Shown here in pieces: positions 53,450 to 63,792 of a stretch of 64,000 nt of DNA. Numbering within the stretch: position 1 is the stretch's first letter; each line of letters starts with the position of its first letter. The DNA is from Seongchinamella unica (GTDB taxonomy: Bacteria; Pseudomonadota; Gammaproteobacteria; Pseudomonadales; Halieaceae): positions 186,001 to 250,000 of the forward strand of contig NZ_SMSE01000004.1 in NCBI RefSeq assembly GCF_004354085.1, given 5' to 3'. Both the position numbers and the translations under genes were made by a program. The notes below the pieces were generated by a model. The model had not been told where the DNA came from, ran no database searches, and saw nothing but the letters and a program-made list of their open reading frames with translations.

Positions 53450-54131
53450 GGACTTGCAACCTCTCGAGGGCAACCCGGGCTGCCGCCTGCTCTGCCTTGC
53501 GCCGGCTGCTGCCGGAGCCCTCCACCACCAGTGAGGGTTTAGCCAGTCGACAGGCGACTTCAAACTGCTGGTTGTGATCCTCACCCTGCACCGCCAACAG
53601 GGCGTACTCCGGCAGGGGTCGCTGGCGTCCCTGCAAATATTCCTGCAACCGGGTTTTTGCATCCTTGCTGACCTCGTCAAGTGACAAGGCCTGCAACCGT
53701 GGATCGTACCAGTCGAGCACACGAGTTCGGCAGGTCTCCACATCGGAATCGAGCAGGATGGCCCCGATCACCGCCTCCAGCGCATCAGCCAGAATGGAGC
53801 CGCGCCGTTTGCCACCGCTCTTGCGCTCGCCGGAGCCCAGCACCAGGTAGTCACCAAGGTCCAGGTCACGGGCCACCCTGGCCAGGGTCTCCCCCTTGAC
53901 CAGTGACGCGCGCATGCGGCTCATTTCGCCCTCGCGGGCATCGGGAAACTTGCGAAAGATCGCTTCGGCAATAATATGGTTGAGAATGGAGTCGCCGAGG
54001 AATTCCAGGCGTTCATTGTTGCGCCCGCCCACACTGCGGTGGGTCAGGGCGAGTTCCAGCAGGCTAGTATCGACAAACTGGTAGCCCAGCGCCCGTTGCA
54101 GGCGGGCCAAGTGTGCCTGCTGATCCGTCAC
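53439..54131 (-). CDS. rnc: ribonuclease III
   Basis: RNase III cleaves double-stranded RNA in rRNA processing. It is 230 residues. The catalytic signature ERLEFLGDS lies at 40-48, with [13 protein letters not shown] for the second metal-site region. A C-terminal double-stranded RNA-binding domain ([38 protein letters not shown]) follows. It overlaps the DUF4845 gene stop by four bases and the era start by eleven. Confidence 0.96.
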   Translation of the reverse strand: MTDQQAHLARLQRALGYQFVDTSLLELALTHRSVGGRNNERLEFLGDSILNHIIAEAIFRKFPDAREGEMSRMRASLVKGETLARVARDLDLGDYLVLGSGERKSGGKRRGSILADALEAVIGAILLDSDVETCRTRVLDWYDPRLQALSLDEVSKDAKTRLQEYLQGRQRPLPEYALLAVQGEDHNQQFEVACRLAKPSLVVEGSGSSRRKAEQAAARVALERLQVRGK

Positions 54132-54514
54132 TTGATGTTAGGTTTTCCCGCCACGAACAGCAGGTCATCAAATTTGAGCACTGCGTCCAGGCGACCGGCA
54201 ATCGGCACCCGGGCTTCGTAGCTGGCATCGATATAGGTATTGCCTTTTTCCCGGTAGATCTCCACATCACCGATTTTAAGGGCATAGATCTGGTTGGTAT
54301 TAAACAGGTTGTCTATGCGCCGCCGCACCTGGCCGACGGTGGTCGTCCCCGGCTCGTGCTCGTTGGCAACCTGGGTAATGATGTCCTTGACGGACAGGTA
54401 TTCAAAATAGTGAGGCACTATCTTGACGATACACATGATATAAAAGCCGGCCATAATCGCGATGATCAACATGCCGGGTATGGACATCCCTTGCTGTCGC
54501 TTGAGCGTACGCAT
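54128..54514 (-). CDS. DUF4845 family inner membrane protein
   Basis: A 128-residue protein with one N-terminal membrane helix ([21 protein letters not shown] region, about residues 10-31) and a soluble periplasmic-type domain with [20 protein letters not shown] and a beta-rich tail. DUF4845 genes are found between lepB and rnc in many Pseudomonas relatives. The ATG at 54514 has GGGGGAT upstream and is preferred to the ATG at 54547. It overlaps rnc by four bases and lies 29 bases downstream of lepB. Function unknown. Confidence 0.85.
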   Translation of the reverse strand: MRTLKRQQGMSIPGMLIIAIMAGFYIMCIVKIVPHYFEYLSVKDIITQVANEHEPGTTTVGQVRRRIDNLFNTNQIYALKIGDVEIYREKGNTYIDASYEARVPIAGRLDAVLKFDDLLFVAGKPNIK

Positions 54515-54543
54515 TCCCTTATCCCCCCTCAAGATTTTTATCG

Positions 54544-55392
54544 TCATTCTATCAGGCCGACCCGATCGAAGCTGGGAATACTCAGGAAGGAATCCCAATG
54601 CATCCATACCGCGAAAGCCTTGCCTACTATATCCTTTTCTGGCACCTGACCCCAAACCCTTGAATCGGAACTGTTATCACGGTTGTCGCCCATCATGAAG
54701 TAGTGGCCAGGCTTCACCTTGACGGAAAAATTGCGCGGCATGCGGGCTTCATCGACCTGCATCAGGTGCGACACATCACCGAGTTGCTCCAGGCCCAGCC
54801 GGTAACGGGCATTGACCCCGGGGGCAATGGCAACATCCTCGCGACTGACCTGCTCGCCATTCACGAACAGGCGCTTGTTGCGGTAGCTCACGGTATCGCC
54901 CGGCAGACCGACCACGCGCTTGATGTAATAGGTCTCGTTCATATGGGGAGGGAAAAACACCATCACATCGCCACGCTGCGGCTCATTCAGATCCAGCACC
55001 TTGGTCCTGGTCACCGGCAGGCGAATGCCATAGGTAAACTTGTTAACCAGGATATAGTCACCTACCTGCAGTGTCGGCACCATCGACGAAGACGGAATCT
55101 GGAAGGGCTCGACCAGAAACGAGCGCAGCACAAAAACGATAAACAGGACCGGGAAGAATGAACGGGCATACTCCACCAGGACCGGCTCTGCCGCCTGGTC
55201 TGCCACCCGCGCCTGGAACTGCTGGTGTTGCGGATTGTCCGTCTTGTCCCAGTTCGGGTACTGCTTCTGCAAGCCGGCGATGACCTTTTTCCGACCTGGT
55301 GCCAGGAACAACGCATCCAGCAACCAGATCAGGCCCGAACCAGCGACCAGGATTACCAGGATCAGGGGGAAATCGATACTCACTCCGCCCAT
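54544..55392 (-). CDS. lepB: signal peptidase I
   Basis: LepB cleaves signal peptides of exported proteins. It is 282 residues with two N-terminal membrane helices. The catalytic pair is Ser103 (IPSSSMVPTL) and Lys158 (YYIKRVVGLPGD); box E GDNRDNSSDSRVWG is intact. The start overlaps the lepA stop by one base. It ends 29 bases before the DUF4845 gene. Confidence 0.96.
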   Translation of the reverse strand: MGGVSIDFPLILVILVAGSGLIWLLDALFLAPGRKKVIAGLQKQYPNWDKTDNPQHQQFQARVADQAAEPVLVEYARSFFPVLFIVFVLRSFLVEPFQIPSSSMVPTLQVGDYILVNKFTYGIRLPVTRTKVLDLNEPQRGDVMVFFPPHMNETYYIKRVVGLPGDTVSYRNKRLFVNGEQVSREDVAIAPGVNARYRLGLEQLGDVSHLMQVDEARMPRNFSVKVKPGHYFMMGDNRDNSSDSRVWGQVPEKDIVGKAFAVWMHWDSFLSIPSFDRVGLIE

Positions 55393-57191
55393 CAGCCGTC
55401 CACCTTCAATACCGCCAGGAATGCTGACTGGGGAATCTCAACACTACCTACCTGCTTCATACGCTTTTTACCTGCTTTCTGCTTTTCCAGCAGTTTCTTC
55501 TTACGAGTGGCGTCACCGCCATAACATTTGGCCGTCACGTTCTTGCGCAGGGCCTTTACGGTCTGCCTGGCGACGATCTTGCCGCCGACCGCAGCCTGTA
55601 TCGCCACGTCAAACATCTGCCGGGGAATGAGCTCTTTCATTTTTTCGGTCAATGCCCTGCCACGGTACTGGACCTGGTCCTGGTGGACAATCACCGCCAG
55701 TGCGTCCACCCGGTCGCCATTGATCAATACGTCCAGGCGAGCCAGTTTTGCAGGCTCAAAGCGCTCAAAGCTGTAGTCAAGAGAGGCGTAGCCACGGCTC
55801 ACCGACTTCAACCGGTCAAAGAAATCCAACACCACCTCAGCCATGGGAATGTCATATACCACGGACACCTGGGTGCCGAGGAACTGCATGTCTTTCTGCA
55901 TCCCGCGCTTTTCCACGCACAGGGTAATGACATTGCCGAGATAGTCCTGCGGCACCAGTATGTTGCAGCGGGCAATGGGCTCGCGCATTTCCTCGATATC
56001 ACCCACATCGGGTAATGCCGAGGGGTTATCTACCTGGATGGTGTCGCCCGCCTTGGTCACGACCTCATAAATGACCGTCGGCGCAGTGGTAATCAGGTCC
56101 AGGTCGTACTCCCGCTCAAGGCGCTCCTGGATAATCTCCATGTGCAACATGCCCAGAAAGCCACAGCGGAAACCGAAGCCAAGGGCATCGGAGCTTTCGG
56201 GTTCATAGAACAGGGACGCGTCGTTCAGGGTCAGTTTGCCCAGGGCGTCGCGAAAATCTTCATAGTCATCGGAAGAAATGGTGAAAATCCCGGCGTAGAC
56301 CTGGGGTTTCACCGTCTGGAAGCCCGGCAGGGCCGGCACGTCCGGGTGCTTGTCATGGACCAGGGTATCGCCCACCGGAGCACCGTGAATATCCTTGATG
56401 CCAGCGACCACAAAACCCACCTCGCCCGCCTGCAGACAGCTGGTTTCACGACGCTTGGGGGTGAATATGCCCACGCTGTCCACCTGGTGAGCCTTGCCGA
56501 TGGACTTGGCGACAATTTTGTCTCGCTTGTGAAGCACGCCCTGCTTGACCCGCACCAGAGACACCACCCCCAGGTAGTTGTCAAACCAGGAGTCGATGAT
56601 CAGCGCCTGCAGCGGTGCGTCCCGGTCACCTTCCGGCGGTGGAATTTCCTCCACCAGGTACTCCAGGGCGTCCTCGATGCCCATGCCCGATTTGGCACTT
56701 ACCGGACAGGCGTTGCTGGCGTCGATACCGATGATTTCCTCGATCTCCTGCTTCACCCGATCCGGGTCGGCCTGGGGCAGGTCCATCTTGTTGAGGATGG
56801 GCAGCACCTCCAGGCCCTGCTCGATAGCGGTGTAACAATTGGCCACGGACTGGGCTTCCACACCCTGCCCGGCATCAACCACCAGCAGCGCGCCCTCGCA
56901 GGCCGCCAACGAACGGGAGACTTCATAGGAAAAGTCGACATGCCCCGGGGTGTCGATGAAATTCAGCTGGTAGACCTGGCCGTCGCGGGCCTTGTAGTCC
57001 AGGGTAACACTCTGGGCCTTGATGGTGATGCCGCGCTCGCGCTCGATATCCATGGAATCGAGCACCTGGGTATCCATTTCCCGGTCACTCAGCCCTCCGC
57101 AGTGCTGGATAAAACGATCAGCAAGGGTCGACTTGCCGTGATCGATATGGGCAATGATGGAAAAATTGCGGATATGTTGGAGATCGCTCAC
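55392..57191 (-). CDS. lepA: elongation factor 4 (LepA)
   Basis: LepA is a ribosomal back-translocating or initiation-related GTPase. It is 599 residues from GTG at 57191. G1 HIDHGKST is at 15-22, effector [13 protein letters not shown]3 DTPGHVDFS and the LepA-specific C-terminal [19 protein letters not shown] are present. A terminator-like hairpin at 57204-57238 lies just upstream, after mucD, so lepA may have its own promoter in the mucD 3' region or depend on readthrough. Confidence 0.97.
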   Translation of the reverse strand: MSDLQHIRNFSIIAHIDHGKSTLADRFIQHCGGLSDREMDTQVLDSMDIERERGITIKAQSVTLDYKARDGQVYQLNFIDTPGHVDFSYEVSRSLAACEGALLVVDAGQGVEAQSVANCYTAIEQGLEVLPILNKMDLPQADPDRVKQEIEEIIGIDASNACPVSAKSGMGIEDALEYLVEEIPPPEGDRDAPLQALIIDSWFDNYLGVVSLVRVKQGVLHKRDKIVAKSIGKAHQVDSVGIFTPKRRETSCLQAGEVGFVVAGIKDIHGAPVGDTLVHDKHPDVPALPGFQTVKPQVYAGIFTISSDDYEDFRDALGKLTLNDASLFYEPESSDALGFGFRCGFLGMLHMEIIQERLEREYDLDLITTAPTVIYEVVTKAGDTIQVDNPSALPDVGDIEEMREPIARCNILVPQDYLGNVITLCVEKRGMQKDMQFLGTQVSVVYDIPMAEVVLDFFDRLKSVSRGYASLDYSFERFEPAKLARLDVLINGDRVDALAVIVHQDQVQYRGRALTEKMKELIPRQMFDVAIQAAVGGKIVARQTVKALRKNVTAKCYGGDATRKKKLLEKQKAGKKRMKQVGSVEIPQSAFLAVLKVDG

Positions 57192-57203
57192 TCGTTCGGG
57201 CCC

Positions 57204-57238
57204 AAAAAGGTAGGGTGGCGGCCCTCATGGGCCGCCAC
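57204..57238 (-). terminator. terminator/attenuator between mucD and lepA
   Basis: GTGGCGGCCC (57215-57224) and GGGCCGCCAC (57229-57238) form a perfect 10-base stem with a 4-base loop. On the minus strand a T5 (57208-57204) follows after about six bases. It sits 62 bases after the mucD stop and 13 bases before the lepA start, so it may separate the stress operon from the lepA operon. Confidence 0.7.
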
Positions 57239-57300
57239 AGAAAAACGCGCGATTGTACCCGAATCGGGGTTCCCCCGCTATCGCCGCACTGCGAGAGTTA

Positions 57301-58722
57301 TCAGTCGTTCAGCTTGAGACCGATAAACATCGGAGCACCGCGACGCATCAGCCTCAGGGGGACCGAACTGCCGCTGCCGAGACCGTCCACCGCCTGTTCA
57401 AACGCCTCCACGGATTTCACCGGCTTGTTGCCAATCAGGGTAATAATGTCACCGGCCAGCACACCGGCTTCAGCCGCTGCTCCCTCTGGGATCACCTCCC
57501 TGACCAGCACACCGCCGGACAGACCGAAGCGCTCCAGGGCGCCGGCCGGCGCTTCTTCGACGATCAGCCCCAGACGGCCGCCCTGCTCATCGCTGGCACT
57601 GCCCGAGGTGAGGGTGTAACTGTCGTCGGCGTCGAGGCCCCCGACTTCCACCTTGATGGTCTTGCGCTTCTTGTCGCGCATCACCACCACCGGCACTTTC
57701 GAACCGGGGGCGATGAGTCCTACCACGTGGGGCAGGTGTGAGGAGGTGGGAATGTCCCTGCCATCAAAGGAGATAATCACATCCCCTTCGCGCAAACCGG
57801 CTTCATCCGCCGGACCACCCGGTGCCAGTTGCACCACCAGTGCACCCTGGGGACGATCCAGGCCAAAAGACTCCGCCAGGTTCTTGTCCACGTCCTGGAT
57901 GGTAACGCCAAGCCAGCCGCGGGTTACCCGGCCATTCTCCTCGAGCTGCGCCACCACGTTGCGAACCACGCTCACCGGAATCGCGAAAGACAGGCCGATG
58001 GAGCCGCCGCTGCGGGTGAATATCTGCGAGTTCACCCCCACAACCTCGCCGTCGAGATTAAACAGGGGGCCGCCGGAATTACCGGGGTTGATGGCCACAT
58101 CAGTCTGGATGAACGGCACATAGTTCTCCCCGTTTTCAGTCGGCAGGCTGCGCCCCTTGGCGCTGACGATACCGGCAGTAACCGAGTAGTCGAGACCAAA
58201 CGGCGAGCCAATGGCCAGCACCCACTCGCCGACGTCCAGTTCGTCGCTGGCGTCGAGTTTGAGTACCGGCAGGTTGCGGCCGTCAATGCGCAACAGCGCC
58301 AGGTCGCTGCGCGGGTCCGTGCCGATTATTTCGGCCTCAAACTCCCGGCGATCGCTCATGCGCACCAGCACACTGTCGGCGCCCTCCACCACGTGATTAT
58401 TGGTGACGATCAGGCCTTCGTCGGAAATGATAAATCCGGATCCCATGCCCATACGCTGGTGGGGAGTCTGGGGAGGGGCTCCACGAAATTCGAAAAAGCG
58501 ACGCAGATATTCCGGTATTTCCTGCGGGCCCGGCTGACCCTGGCCCGGCCGGGGCCCACTGGCCTCGACAATAATCTTCACCACCGCCGGCGAGCTTTGC
58601 TTCACGATGTCACGGAATTCCGGCAATTGCGCTGCGACAGCGGAGCGCCCTGCCAGCAGCAACGCAGTCAGAAAGAGGAAGGAGGCAAGTCGGGTCATTA
58701 CAGTCATTCGCTTGGTCCACAT
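57301..58722 (-). CDS. mucD: Do-like periplasmic serine protease/chaperone (DegP/MucD)
   Basis: MucD degrades misfolded envelope proteins and limits AlgU signalling. It is 473 residues from the ATG at 58722; ATGs at 58707 and 58698 in frame are also possible. It has a signal peptide (ending near SAVAAQ), a trypsin-like domain with His in TNNHVV, Asp in DPRSDLALL and Ser in NPGNSGGPLF, and two PDZ domains. It is the last gene of the rpoE operon, 46 bases after rseC, and is followed by a terminator hairpin. Confidence 0.95.
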   Translation of the reverse strand: MWTKRMTVMTRLASFLFLTALLLAGRSAVAAQLPEFRDIVKQSSPAVVKIIVEASGPRPGQGQPGPQEIPEYLRRFFEFRGAPPQTPHQRMGMGSGFIISDEGLIVTNNHVVEGADSVLVRMSDRREFEAEIIGTDPRSDLALLRIDGRNLPVLKLDASDELDVGEWVLAIGSPFGLDYSVTAGIVSAKGRSLPTENGENYVPFIQTDVAINPGNSGGPLFNLDGEVVGVNSQIFTRSGGSIGLSFAIPVSVVRNVVAQLEENGRVTRGWLGVTIQDVDKNLAESFGLDRPQGALVVQLAPGGPADEAGLREGDVIISFDGRDIPTSSHLPHVVGLIAPGSKVPVVVMRDKKRKTIKVEVGGLDADDSYTLTSGSASDEQGGRLGLIVEEAPAGALERFGLSGGVLVREVIPEGAAAEAGVLAGDIITLIGNKPVKSVEAFEQAVDGLGSGSSVPLRLMRRGAPMFIGLKLND

Positions 58723-58768
58723 AAGGTCAGGTTTCAGGATAATGGAGAACAATCGTCCCGGTTCGGAG

Positions 58769-59245
58769 TCAGCCAGGGTGCACCGGCAATGAGCGACGGT
58801 GCAGTACTTCCACCAGGGTCGGTTGCAGGTTCTTGTCGTCCCGGTGGCGGAATGCATGCAGGCGGACCAGGGCAAAACCGGCGACAAAACCCAGCACCGC
58901 ACCCAGCGCCGCCGCGATATCGCCGGCTGCCGGGTAAAGGGAGCTGCCTGCCGCGGCCCCGGCCAGCATCACCAGCAAAGGCAACATGTATACCACCAGC
59001 GAGCCCCGCAAGATCACTTCTTCGGGAATGGAGATGCGGACCTCATCGTCGACCTGGCAGTCGACCGCGTCCAGTTCACCGGACAGGGCGCGGATCAGTG
59101 AGCGGTGACCGTCGGATAGCCGATTCATCAGCCCATGGCCACACCCTTTTTGCGCGGCACAGCTACCGCAGGTTGACCGGCGAATGGTTTCAACCCACAC
59201 GCCATCGGCATCCACTGCCACCACACGCCCGGTCTCGGTTAACAT
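58769..59245 (-). CDS. rseC: RseC/MucC family regulatory membrane protein
   Basis: RseC (MucC) modulates sigma-E signalling and reducing systems in some bacteria. It is 158 residues with an N-terminal soluble domain carrying a cysteine cluster C26-x2-C29-x5-C35 (STCGSCAAQKGCGHGL), followed by two membrane helices (about 80-100 and 106-126). The cluster could bind an iron-sulfur centre. It is three bases downstream of rseB. Confidence 0.92.
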   Translation of the reverse strand: MLTETGRVVAVDADGVWVETIRRSTCGSCAAQKGCGHGLMNRLSDGHRSLIRALSGELDAVDCQVDDEVRISIPEEVILRGSLVVYMLPLLVMLAGAAAGSSLYPAAGDIAAALGAVLGFVAGFALVRLHAFRHRDDKNLQPTLVEVLHRRSLPVHPG

Positions 59246-59248
59246 CTG

Positions 59249-60250
59249 TCAGCGCACCCAGCTGACAGAGTCAGCCACCATTCTGGCGGTGTTCACCGGG
59301 ACCTCGCCAACCACGGTCACCAGCACCGGATTCCCCGACAACGACATACCCCGGCTGTAGGCTGTCGTGCTGCCTTCATTGACCACTCCCTCACCGGGCC
59401 GAATTTCGCGATCCAGCTGCTCGAGGAATACGGAAAAAACGGCCAGGCCGTCAGTAAAGGTCTTGCGCCCGGTGTTGTGTGGCTGGGAATCGGTAGCGGT
59501 AAATCCCCGCGGCAACCAGTTGACGACCCAGCCCTGTTGTAGAACTCGGGTACCGGGGCCGATGGCGGGCTCATGACTCGCCCGGGGTGGCTCCCCCAAT
59601 GAGAGCTTTTCGGGCATCGGATGGCTGGCCTCATGAACCAGGTTCACCTCGGCACCGTCGGGGTTGCGCCCCCGGTAGGAAAGGTCTGCGAACTGGAATC
59701 GCTCCAGTACCTTGTTGCCCCGCCCGATCGTCGCGGTCTTTAACAGCAGGCCGGTCCGCTTGTCCAGCTCCAGTACATAACCATAGCGATACATATCGGC
59801 CGGGGCGACCACGATCCGCACTGCTTTGCGCCCGGCGACCCGCTCGCCATCACTGACGCTGAAGCGATAGTGCTCTGCGACGCCGCACTCACCCGACTTG
59901 ATTTCCTCACCCACCCGCAACAACTTGTGCCCCGGGTGCAGGCATTCCAGTGGATGATCGGAACGCACGACCTTGGCGCCCTGACCAGTGAGCTGGATCA
60001 GGCTCTCCGACGTGGTGCCATCCTCTACCGAGTGCGAGACCTGCATGACCTGCATGTCTTCACCTCCGCGCTGGAACGTGACCACGCCGTGATAACTTAC
60101 CTCGTGGACGCTGCGCGCCATTTTATCCAGCCAGTTGATCGCTTCCGCATCCGCCCCCGGGCAGTCCGCGGCAACGACGGGCGTGGTGGCAAACAGCGCG
60201 ACCGCCAGTCCGCCGAAACTGATTCTCTTGATGGAGCGCAGTGACAGCAC
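59249..60250 (-). CDS. rseB: RseB/MucB periplasmic sigma-E regulator
   Basis: MucB/RseB binds RseA/MucA in the periplasm and protects it from proteolysis until lipid or misfolded LPS signals appear. It is 333 residues from GTG at 60250, with a signal peptide ending near TPVVAADCPG. The large lipid-sensing domain (ARSVHEVSYHGVVTFQRGGE) and the C-terminal RseA-binding domain (YSRGMSLSGNPVLVTVVGE) are both visible. It is five bases after rseA. Confidence 0.93.
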   Translation of the reverse strand: MLSLRSIKRISFGGLAVALFATTPVVAADCPGADAEAINWLDKMARSVHEVSYHGVVTFQRGGEDMQVMQVSHSVEDGTTSESLIQLTGQGAKVVRSDHPLECLHPGHKLLRVGEEIKSGECGVAEHYRFSVSDGERVAGRKAVRIVVAPADMYRYGYVLELDKRTGLLLKTATIGRGNKVLERFQFADLSYRGRNPDGAEVNLVHEASHPMPEKLSLGEPPRASHEPAIGPGTRVLQQGWVVNWLPRGFTATDSQPHNTGRKTFTDGLAVFSVFLEQLDREIRPGEGVVNEGSTTAYSRGMSLSGNPVLVTVVGEVPVNTARMVADSVSWVR

Positions 60251-60255
60251 CTGTG

Positions 60256-60858
60256 TTACTCGCGAATTTCCGGCACCCGGGCGAAGGGAATCAGTCCGTG
60301 GGGCGAGTTGAGGGCCGCGTGTTCGACGTGCTCCTGCATATACATTTCCATGCGCTGGCGAGCGAGCTCCTTGTAGGCCGTGCGCGCGGCGGGCTGCAAT
60401 ACAGGCACAGCCTCAGTGCCATAACTGGCCCGCACCGTGGTTGCGCCCAGGCTGTTCAGCAGGCCCACCGGCGAAGCACCGGAGGCAATGGCGCCGGCGC
60501 CGTAGGGATCGTTGCCGCTGACCTGGGCTAACTGCTGACCACCGATAACCACCGTGGCTGCCACAGAAGCGGCAACCGCAAAACTGGCCACCGGCCTAAA
60601 CAGTCGCTGACGCAGGGATTCTCTCTCTTCCGCTGGCGCCGGTGAGCTAGCAATGGCTTCCCTCACCCTGGCGGAAATATCCAGCTGCAGATGACTGACA
60701 CCCTGCCCGGCAATCACCGAGCGCGCTGCGTTGTAGCGAACCCAGGTCGCCCGCAGCTCGCCGTCATCGCCCACCTGCTTTAACAGGCGCTGCAATTCCA
60801 GCTCATCGGCTTCGTCATCCATCAGCGCGGATAATGATTCCCGCAGTTGCTCACTCAT
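60256..60858 (-). CDS. rseA: anti-sigma factor RseA/MucA
   Basis: MucA binds AlgU/RpoE on the cytoplasmic side. It is 200 residues, near Pseudomonas MucA length, so not truncated like mucoid alleles. The N-terminal anti-sigma domain (MSEQLRESLSALMDDEADEL) is followed by a membrane helix near residues 91-112 (VASFAVAASVAATVVI) and a periplasmic tail. It lies 77 bases downstream of rpoE. Confidence 0.93.
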   Translation of the reverse strand: MSEQLRESLSALMDDEADELELQRLLKQVGDDGELRATWVRYNAARSVIAGQGVSHLQLDISARVREAIASSPAPAEERESLRQRLFRPVASFAVAASVAATVVIGGQQLAQVSGNDPYGAGAIASGASPVGLLNSLGATTVRASYGTEAVPVLQPAARTAYKELARQRMEMYMQEHVEHAALNSPHGLIPFARVPEIRE

Positions 60859-60935
60859 CAGCTATTCCTCCGCACCAGGTGCGATTCTTCGTTCTGAAAG
60901 GGTCGTTCCCAACCCCCGCGAGTGGTTGACCCGAA

Positions 60936-61514
60936 CTAACCGTCAACCTGCTCTCTTACCTTGATATCGATGGCTTCCCGCGCCCGGAAAATCCGCGAGC
61001 GTACCGTGCCCACCGGACAATCCATGATGTCGGCGATGTCCTCGTAACTGAGACCATCAAATTCGCGCAAAGTTACCGCTGTTCGCAAATCATCGGGCAA
61101 ATCACTGATCGCTGTCTCCACCACCTGCTTCAACTCTGCACCGAACAGCGCGTTTTCCGGGGTCTCGATATCCCGCAAAGCGCCGCCACCCTCGTAATAC
61201 TCAGCATCCTCGACTTCCACGTCCGACCCCGGGGGCCTGCGCGAGCGGGATACCAGGTAGTTTTTGGCGGTGTTCACAGCGATCCGGTACAGCCAGGTAT
61301 AAAACTGACTGTCGCCGCGAAACTTTGGCAGTGCCCGGTAGGCTTTGACAAAGGCCTCCTGGGCCACATCCTGCACCTCGTCAGCATCGTGCACGTAGCG
61401 CCCGATCAGGCTGAAGATCTTGTGCTGGTACTTCAATACAAGCAGATCAAACGCCCTCGAATCGCCCTTTTGCACTCTGGCAACGAGCTGCTGGTCCGTC
61501 TCGGCAGCCGTCAC
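60936..61514 (-). CDS. rpoE: ECF sigma factor RpoE/AlgU
   Basis: RpoE (AlgU) directs envelope stress transcription. It is 192 residues from GTG at 61514. Region 2 has KYQHKIFSLIGRYVHDADEV and FRGDSQFYTWLYRIAVNTAK; region 4 has LREFDGLSYEDIADIMDCP and VGTVRSRIFRAREAI. A candidate self-regulated promoter is at 61577-61603. It is the first gene of the operon with rseA, rseB, rseC and mucD, and is divergent from nadB. Confidence 0.97.
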   Translation of the reverse strand: MTAAETDQQLVARVQKGDSRAFDLLVLKYQHKIFSLIGRYVHDADEVQDVAQEAFVKAYRALPKFRGDSQFYTWLYRIAVNTAKNYLVSRSRRPPGSDVEVEDAEYYEGGGALRDIETPENALFGAELKQVVETAISDLPDDLRTAVTLREFDGLSYEDIADIMDCPVGTVRSRIFRAREAIDIKVREQVDG

Positions 61515-61576
61515 GCCCCTAACCCCTCCGTGGCCAGGCGCGGTACAGTCCTGACTCTAGTCTCTGTTCTGCCCAG

Positions 61577-61603
61577 ATAGACCGCACAACTCGGCCGTAG
61601 TTC
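61577..61603 (-). promoter_or_regulatory. candidate sigma-E promoter of rpoE
   Basis: On the minus strand GAACTA (61603-61598) and TCTAT (61581-61577) are 16 bases apart, five of six and three of five matches to the GAACTT/TCTGA consensus. A start near 61570 would give a leader of about 55 bases. Autoregulation is expected from the family; the -10 match is weak. Confidence 0.4.
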
Positions 61604-61779
61604 ACTCCCTGGGGGTTCACGGTTCAAAAATGCGAAAAATTGCCTGATAGCTGATCCCACCAGCGGATTTCCTTATATTGGCGGAGGTCGTATATACTCG
61701 CCCCGAGGTGGTGCCTGAGCGCTAAGTTGTTGAGGCTCATCATATATTTCACTCCCAGGCGCGGCAAGCGAACAACCAG

Positions 61780-63387
61780 GTGCCCAGAACTTACCAACAC
61801 GACGTGCTCATCATTGGCAGCGGAGCCGCAGGCCTCAGCCTGGCCCTGCACCTGCCTGCAGATTGCCGGGTTGCCCTGCTGTCCAAGGCCGGCCTCAACC
61901 AGGGCTCCACTTACTGGGCCCAGGGGGGTATGGCCGCGGTGCTGCACGACCGCGACACCGTGGATGCCCACGTGGAAGACACCCTGGCCGCAGGCGCCGG
62001 CTTGTGTAAACGGGAGGCCGTGGAGTTTACCGTCAGCAACAGCCGACGCTGTGTCGAGTGGCTGGTCTCCCAGGGGGTTGATTTCGACCTGCGCGAGGAC
62101 CAGTCGGAAAACCGCGAGTTTCACCTCACGATGGAAGGTGGCCACAGCCATCGGCGGATTATTCACTCCGCCGATCGCACCGGACGGGCCATCTCCGAGG
62201 TACTGACCGAGAAGGCGCTGGCCGCCAACAACATCGAGGTATTCACCCACCGGGTCGCGGTTGACCTGATACACGACAACGGCCGCTGTCAGGGCGCCTA
62301 CATACTCGACCAGAACAGCGAGCATGTCGACCTGTTCCAGGCACGCGCGGTGGTGCTCGCCACCGGCGGCGCCAGCAAGGCCTATCTTTACACCAGCAAC
62401 CCGGACGGGGCCAGCGGCGACGGTATCGCCATGGCCTGGCGCGCCGGCTGCCGGGTGGCAAACCTTGAGTTCAACCAGTTCCACCCCACTTGTCTCTACC
62501 ACCCCAAGGCCAAGTCGTTCCTGGTTACCGAAGCGGTTCGCGGTGAAGGGGGAAAACTGTTGCTGCCGGACGGCTCCCGTTTCATGGACCGTTTTGACCA
62601 GCGGGGCGAACTCGCCCCCAGGGATGTGGTTGCCCGGGCCATAGACCACGAGATGAAGCGCCTGGGCGCCGACTGCCTTTACCTGGACATCTCCCACCAG
62701 CCCCGGGAGTTTCTCGACAGCCATTTCCCGACGGTGATGCAACGCTGCCGGGAACTGGGTATGGACATGGCGGCGGAACCCATACCCGTGGTCCCGGCGG
62801 CGCACTATACCTGCGGCGGGATTGTGGTCGATACGGCCGGGCGCACCGACCTGGCTGGCCTCTACGCGATTGGCGAGGCGTCCTGCACGGGCCTGCACGG
62901 TGCCAACCGTATGGCCTCGAACTCGCTACTGGAGTGCATTGTGTATGCCGAGTCGGCGGCCGCAGATATTGCCAGCCAGCTATCCCGGCTTCCCCTGCCG
63001 TGTGCTGCCCATCCCTGGGACGAGAGCCAGGTCACCGACTCAGACGAGGATGTGGTCATCTCCCACAACTGGGACGAACTGCGCCGCTTCATGTGGGACT
63101 ACGTGGGGATTGTGCGCACCAACAAACGGCTGGAGCGGGCACTGCACCGGGTCAACCTGCTGCAGTCGGAGATCGCCGAATATTACGGTAACTACAAGGT
63201 CAGCAATGACCTGCTGGAGCTGCGCAACCTGGCTATGGTGGCGGAGCTGATGATTCGCTGCGCGATCGAGCGCAAGGAAAGTCGGGGCCTGCACTATACA
63301 CTGGACTATCCCGGGCAACTTGCCGAGGCCCGGGACACGGTGTTAACGCCCGCAAACACCGTGCTGCAGCCGCAGACGGACCCGTAA
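61780..63387 (+). CDS. nadB: L-aspartate oxidase
   Basis: NadB oxidises L-aspartate to iminoaspartate for NAD synthesis. It is 535 residues from GTG at 61780. FAD motif GSGAAG is at 13-18, with the substrate-cap region [24 protein letters not shown] and [17 protein letters not shown], characteristic of NadB. It is divergent from rpoE. Its 3' end overlaps the convergent ygfX gene by 45 bases. Confidence 0.96.
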   Translation: MPRTYQHDVLIIGSGAAGLSLALHLPADCRVALLSKAGLNQGSTYWAQGGMAAVLHDRDTVDAHVEDTLAAGAGLCKREAVEFTVSNSRRCVEWLVSQGVDFDLREDQSENREFHLTMEGGHSHRRIIHSADRTGRAISEVLTEKALAANNIEVFTHRVAVDLIHDNGRCQGAYILDQNSEHVDLFQARAVVLATGGASKAYLYTSNPDGASGDGIAMAWRAGCRVANLEFNQFHPTCLYHPKAKSFLVTEAVRGEGGKLLLPDGSRFMDRFDQRGELAPRDVVARAIDHEMKRLGADCLYLDISHQPREFLDSHFPTVMQRCRELGMDMAAEPIPVVPAAHYTCGGIVVDTAGRTDLAGLYAIGEASCTGLHGANRMASNSLLECIVYAESAAADIASQLSRLPLPCAAHPWDESQVTDSDEDVVISHNWDELRRFMWDYVGIVRTNKRLERALHRVNLLQSEIAEYYGNYKVSNDLLELRNLAMVAELMIRCAIERKESRGLHYTLDYPGQLAEARDTVLTPANTVLQPQTDP

Positions 63388-63792
63388 GCGGCGCAGCTCA
63401 TTGCGGCTGGCGCTGTCACTGAACAGCAACAGAACGCCAGATTTCCCGGACGGGCAGTGCCATCGAACACAGGTCAACCAGGGCAGGCAATGGCCACGCC
63501 GGACCTCGATCGGGCATTCGCTGCCGGCCTGGCGCAGGGACCACTGGCCCAGATGCCACACCAGGATCGCACCCACCAGCGGCTGGCGACGGTGGAGGTA
63601 GCAGGAGACGGGTAACAGGGGGAGTAGAAGCCCGCAGAAGGGATAACCCCCGAAGGCCAGGTCGAGGGCGGCGAGGCCCAGCAACAGGTGGAAAAGCCAC
63701 TGGCAGTGGCGGTACCTTGGCGAATCAGCGATTGCCAGGTGCAGTGTGGGCGAAGTCGAGTATTTTACGGACAATAACGGCCAGCTCCTCAT
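63343..63792 (-). CDS. ygfX: YgfX/CptA-like membrane protein
   Basis: An inner membrane protein with two close hydrophobic helices ([30 protein letters not shown]) followed by a basic soluble domain, as in YgfX, the neighbour of SdhE/YgfY. The boundary is uncertain: the ATG at 63792 overlaps sdhE by 68 bases, while TTG at 63774, with GAGGAG about ten bases before it, gives a shorter N-terminus that better fits the family. It overlaps nadB at the 3' end. The toxin role once proposed for YgfX is not supported by the sequence. Confidence 0.8.
   Translation of the reverse strand: MRSWPLLSVKYSTSPTLHLAIADSPRYRHCQWLFHLLLGLAALDLAFGGYPFCGLLLPLLPVSCYLHRRQPLVGAILVWHLGQWSLRQAGSECPIEVRRGHCLPWLTCVRWHCPSGKSGVLLLFSDSASRNELRRLRVRLRLQHGVCGR

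Noticed and set aside
60256-60858. Truncated mucA allele as in mucoid strains
   Set aside because: At 200 residues with a membrane helix and periplasmic tail it is full length.
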